8,772 bases of DNA from JAVBMB01 sp031552995 (lineage in GTDB: Bacteria > Bacillota > Clostridia > Oscillospirales > Butyricicoccaceae): NCBI GenBank assembly GCA_031552995.1, contig JAVBMB010000054.1:1-8772 (forward strand), in the 5' to 3' direction. The notes beneath the pieces were generated by a model that searched no databases, had not been told where the DNA came from, and saw nothing but the letters and a program-made list of their open reading frames with translations. Numbering within the stretch: position 1 is the first letter of the stretch; each line of letters begins with the position of its first letter. A program made the position numbers and the translations under genes. Below, one piece after another: positions 6,690 through 8,772 of this stretch.

Positions 6690-7153
6690 TGGGCAATAAC
6701 AAAAAAGGTAACCTCGGCGTCGGGGGGATCACACTGCTTATGTCGCTTGCCGTGCTGTGCGTTGCGGTGTTTGCTGTGCTCACCATGTCAACGGCCCTTG
6801 CCGACAAACGCCTGTCCGAAAAAAACGCGCAGCTGACGCGGGACTATTATACGCTTGACGCGAAAGGCGTCAGTCTGCTTGACGCTGTTGAAAAGAGCTG
6901 CCCGCCCGGCGCGCCGGACATAGACGCGGCATATGCCGCTGCCGCCGCTGCGGCAAACGATGCCGAGCTTACGCTGGGCGTCGAGGATGGAGTGTTGAGG
7001 TTGTTGTGCTCGCTGCCGGCCGGGGAAGGGCGTGTGTTCACCATCGACGCAACGCTTGCCCCCAGCGGCGCAAACCGCTGGACAATTCAGCGCTGGACAC
7101 TTGACGCCGCGGTATTTTTCTCGTTTGACGAAGGACTGCCCGTCATGCCATAA
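6689..7153 (+). CDS. Small single-pass membrane protein of the pilus-like operon, unrecognised family
   Basis: The 154-residue protein has a basic N-terminus (GNNKKGN), one membrane helix (about 12-35), then a helical stalk with RLSEKNAQLTRDYYTLDAKG (41-60), an Ala-rich stretch (79-90) and a beta-rich end (93-145). I know of no function. It resembles, from memory, other clostridial proteins in the same kind of cluster, with a conserved A-D-x-R-L-S-E-K-N-A-Q after the helix. The start at 6689 is preferred over an in-frame ATG at 6656, because GGAGGTGA (6674-6681) lies seven nt upstream and the start overlaps the previous stop as TGATG. It is followed after 37 bp by the ATPase gene. It could be a minor filament subunit or an assembly factor. 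Confidence 0.78.
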   Translation: MGNNKKGNLGVGGITLLMSLAVLCVAVFAVLTMSTALADKRLSEKNAQLTRDYYTLDAKGVSLLDAVEKSCPPGAPDIDAAYAAAAAAANDAELTLGVEDGVLRLLCSLPAGEGRVFTIDATLAPSGANRWTIQRWTLDAAVFFSFDEGLPVMP

Positions 7154-7190
7154 GGCGAGACAGCAATCCATTTTTTGGCGGAGGATAAAA

Positions 7191-8270
7191 ATGATAGACA
7201 TACAAGAAATGCTGCGGCGAGCCGTCGAGGCAAAGGCTTCGGATATCCTTGTTGTCGCCGGTCTGCCGATTACGTTCAAGCTTGGCGGCAGGCTTCAGCG
7301 GCAGGATGACTGGGGCCCGGTTTTCCCTGACGGCACGGCTGAAATCATAATGAAGATGTATGAACTGGCGTCAAGGCAGACGGCTATTCTTGACAAAACC
7401 GGCGAGGATGATTTCTCGTTCTCTGTCAAGGGGCTGTCGCGCTTCAGGGTCAACACGCTGAAACAAAGGGGCAGCCTCGCCGCCGTTGTCCGCATCGTCT
7501 CGTTCGACCTTCCCAGCTACAAAGATTTAGGCATACCCGAAAATGTCATGAACCTGTCGAAGTGTTCGAAAGGCCTCATACTCGTCAGCGGCCAGGCCGG
7601 AAGCGGAAAGACAACAACGCTGGCCTGTATAATAGACGCCATTAACAAGTCGCGCAACGCGCATATTATCACAATAGAAGATCCGATCGAATATCTGCAC
7701 CGCCATAACCAGAGTGTCGTCACGCAGAGAGAGCTGTCAATCGACACCCAGAATTACGACACCGCGCTGCGCGCCGCGTTGCGTCAGGCTCCCGATGTAA
7801 TACTGCTGGGTGAGATGCGCGACCATGACACGATTCGCTCGGTCATAACCGCTGCCGAGACAGGGCATATGATTCTGTCGACGCTTCACACGGTAGGCGC
7901 CGCAAATACGATAGAGAGGATTATAGACATATTCCCACCCGGTCAGCAGCAGCAGATAAGGGTTCAGCTTGCGCTTGTGCTTCAGGGCATCGCGTCTCAG
8001 CAGCTCGTCAAGGGCGTCGACGGGCATATGGTTCCGGCATTCGAGGTCATGACGGCAAACGCCGCTATCAGCAACATGATACGCGAGTCTAAGGGGCACC
8101 AGATTGAGAGTGTAATCTACTCGTCGTCTGCCGAGGGAATGATAACTATGGATACAAGCCTGTTCAACCTTGTCAGGGACGGCAGAGTGAGCGCGCAGGA
8201 GGCGCTGAACGCCAGCCTGAACCGCGAACAGCTTTCAAAGCGTCTTATGGCGGCCGGCCATAAGGTGTAA
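7191..8270 (+). CDS. pilT: PilT-type twitching/retraction ATPase
   Basis: The 359-residue protein is a hexameric secretion ATPase that in PilT systems depolymerises type IV pili from the cytoplasmic side. The N-terminal PAS-like domain opens with the family signature RRAVEAKASDILVVAGLP. The ATPase domain has Walker A GQAGSGKT (134-141), the Asp box TIEDPIE (161-167), an atypical Walker B ILLGEMRD with Glu208, and the His box GHMILSTLHT (225-234). The PilT-specific C-terminal AIRNLIRE motif appears as AISNMIRE (292-299). Length and end (359 residues) are normal for PilT and too short for PilB, which has an extra N-terminal domain and a zinc-binding loop. The start at 7191 has GGAGG six nt upstream; a longer frame from 7032 overlaps the previous gene and is spurious. 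It is the last gene of the operon. No PilB is present in the window. Confidence 0.94.
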   Translation: MIDIQEMLRRAVEAKASDILVVAGLPITFKLGGRLQRQDDWGPVFPDGTAEIIMKMYELASRQTAILDKTGEDDFSFSVKGLSRFRVNTLKQRGSLAAVVRIVSFDLPSYKDLGIPENVMNLSKCSKGLILVSGQAGSGKTTTLACIIDAINKSRNAHIITIEDPIEYLHRHNQSVVTQRELSIDTQNYDTALRAALRQAPDVILLGEMRDHDTIRSVITAAETGHMILSTLHTVGAANTIERIIDIFPPGQQQQIRVQLALVLQGIASQQLVKGVDGHMVPAFEVMTANAAISNMIRESKGHQIESVIYSSSAEGMITMDTSLFNLVRDGRVSAQEALNASLNREQLSKRLMAAGHKV

Positions 8271-8291
8271 ACAGAGCAGCAAAAACGCAAA

Positions 8292-8320
8292 AAAGGCCGC
8301 GAGTATGCCTCGCGGCCTTT
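8292..8320. terminator. Intrinsic terminator between pilT and the DtxR-family gene
   Basis: A perfect 12-bp stem pairs 8292-8303 with 8309-8320 around TATGC. On the plus strand only three T residues follow, but on the minus strand the stem runs into T6 then GCG then T5. It is therefore stronger as the terminator of the minus-strand regulator, though it probably also serves pilT. Confidence 0.85.
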
Positions 8321-8333
8321 ACATGTAATCCGG

Positions 8334-8711
8334 TTACTGTTTTTTCATCTCGTGCTCAAAGAAATGCTTCAGCTTGCAATAGCTCTCATCGCTCAGACCG
8401 TGCTCGAGCTTGCACGCGTCTTCAAGCGCGACACCGCTGTCAACGCCGATGGCCATCAAAAAGCCGGCAAGCATCATATGCCGCCCATAGATATTATTCG
8501 CGATTTCCAAGCCCCTTTCGGTCAGGGTTATATAGCCGCCTGCATCGACGTCAATAAGCTCATTTTCCCGGAACAACTTCATGGCGTGGCTTACACTGGG
8601 CTTCGAAAACCCCATCGCGTTGGCGACATCGATGGAACGAACCTGGCCGAGCGTGTTCTTCAGCTTTAAAATTGTCTCAAGATAATTCTCGGCTGACTCC
8701 TGTATTTTCAC
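8334..8711 (-). CDS. DtxR/MntR-family metal-dependent repressor
   Basis: The 125-residue protein has an N-terminal winged helix-turn-helix (ENYLETILKL, IDVANAMGFSKPSVSHAMKLF with the recognition helix around 36-47, then the wing GGYITLTERG) and a metal-binding dimerisation domain (69-122). It lacks the SH3-like third domain of DtxR and is slightly shorter than Bacillus MntR (142 residues). Compared by eye with MntR, the metal ligands are Asn9 (Asp8 in MntR), Glu12 (Glu11), His78 (His77), Cys100 (Glu99), Glu103 (Glu102) and His104 (His103). The Cys is as in the DtxR/IdeR iron regulators, so Fe(II) may be the co-repressor. The start is taken as GTG at 8711, since GGGAGGT lies five nt upstream; the in-frame ATG at 8732 has no ribosome-binding site and its codons would include this one. 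Iron or manganese transport genes may lie beyond the window. Confidence 0.87.
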   Translation of the reverse strand: MKIQESAENYLETILKLKNTLGQVRSIDVANAMGFSKPSVSHAMKLFRENELIDVDAGGYITLTERGLEIANNIYGRHMMLAGFLMAIGVDSGVALEDACKLEHGLSDESYCKLKHFFEHEMKKQ

Positions 8712-8733
8712 GTCATACCTCCCGCTTGGCATT

Positions 8734-8763
8734 ATTATATAATTCTATGTTAGCAAAATCTAA
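8734..8763 (-). promoter_or_regulatory. Promoter of the DtxR-family gene
   Basis: On the minus strand a perfect TATAAT lies at 8734-8739, 22 nt before the GTG start at 8711. The -35 region is weak: TTAGAT at 8758-8763 with an 18-base spacer is the best candidate. Transcription would start only about 15 nt before the start codon, so the leader is very short. Confidence 0.5.
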
Positions 8764-8764
8764 C
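8749..8764. promoter_or_regulatory. Candidate DtxR-family operator
   Basis: GTTAG (8749-8753) and CTAAC (8760-8764) form a perfect dyad with a six-base spacer. Its core, TTAG-N6-CTAA, resembles half-sites of iron-regulator boxes of the DtxR/IdeR type. It covers the putative -35 element of the regulator gene, as expected for autorepression, and could also control a divergent gene beyond the window end. Confidence 0.45.
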
Positions 8765-8772
8765 TTTTTTTG

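Noticed and set aside
7154..7190. Terminator or promoter before pilT, suggested by the T6 run at 7171-7176
   Set aside because: There is no stem before the T-run and no paired promoter elements; the 37-bp gap simply holds the ribosome-binding site.
8314..8334. Terminator-like T-run on the plus strand after pilT
   Set aside because: Only three T residues follow the stem on the plus strand; the real T-run is on the minus strand, so I treat the hairpin as mainly belonging to the DtxR-family gene.

Overview
The window looks like chromosomal DNA from an anaerobic, fairly GC-rich member of the Clostridia (Oscillospirales-type), although taxonomy cannot be proven from 8.8 kb. The basis is strong Shine-Dalgarno sequences (GGAGG type) before most genes, several short bitopic proteins of a kind I associate with clostridial type IV pilus loci, a short DtxR-family regulator, and a winged-helix/BTAD regulator with a C-terminal extension. 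There are no transposases, tRNA or rRNA genes, or CRISPR arrays.

Layout. (1) Bases 1-354 are the C-terminal end of a MalY/PatB-type PLP-dependent C-S lyase, which meets a convergent gene at a bidirectional terminator (373-402). (2) 403-1506 on the minus strand is a family 2 glycosyltransferase with a helical, TPR-like C-terminal half. (3) A 190-bp divergent region carries a near-consensus promoter (TTGCAT-17-TATAAT) that reads into (4) a SARP-like BTAD regulator (1697-2896). Its C-terminal domain resembles a GGDEF fold with a destroyed signature motif. A clear terminator follows. (5) A 330-bp AT-richer intergenic region has several nested or competing inverted repeats. (6) A lipoprotein with an intact transglutaminase Cys-His-Asp triad (3282-4274) follows. 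(7) After a hairpin that buries the ribosome-binding site comes a tight operon (4331-8270). It encodes a GspF/PilC platform protein, four small single-pass membrane proteins (one DUF4860, one pseudopilin-like, one with a YPP motif, one unrecognised) and a PilT-type ATPase. (8) A terminator separates this from a convergent DtxR-family metalloregulator (8334-8711, minus), whose promoter overlaps a TTAG-N6-CTAA dyad that may be its own operator.

How the genes may work together. The operon 4331-8270 is a compact type IV filament-like machine: platform protein, four candidate minor subunits and a retraction-type ATPase. No PilB-type extension ATPase, prepilin peptidase or canonical prepilin is encoded here. 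Genes overlap by 1-4 bases, which suggests fixed stoichiometry by translational coupling. The transglutaminase lipoprotein immediately upstream could act on the cell envelope or on the filament, and the BTAD regulator could control the locus. Both links are inferences from position. This locus is the best candidate for an uncharacterised system in the window.
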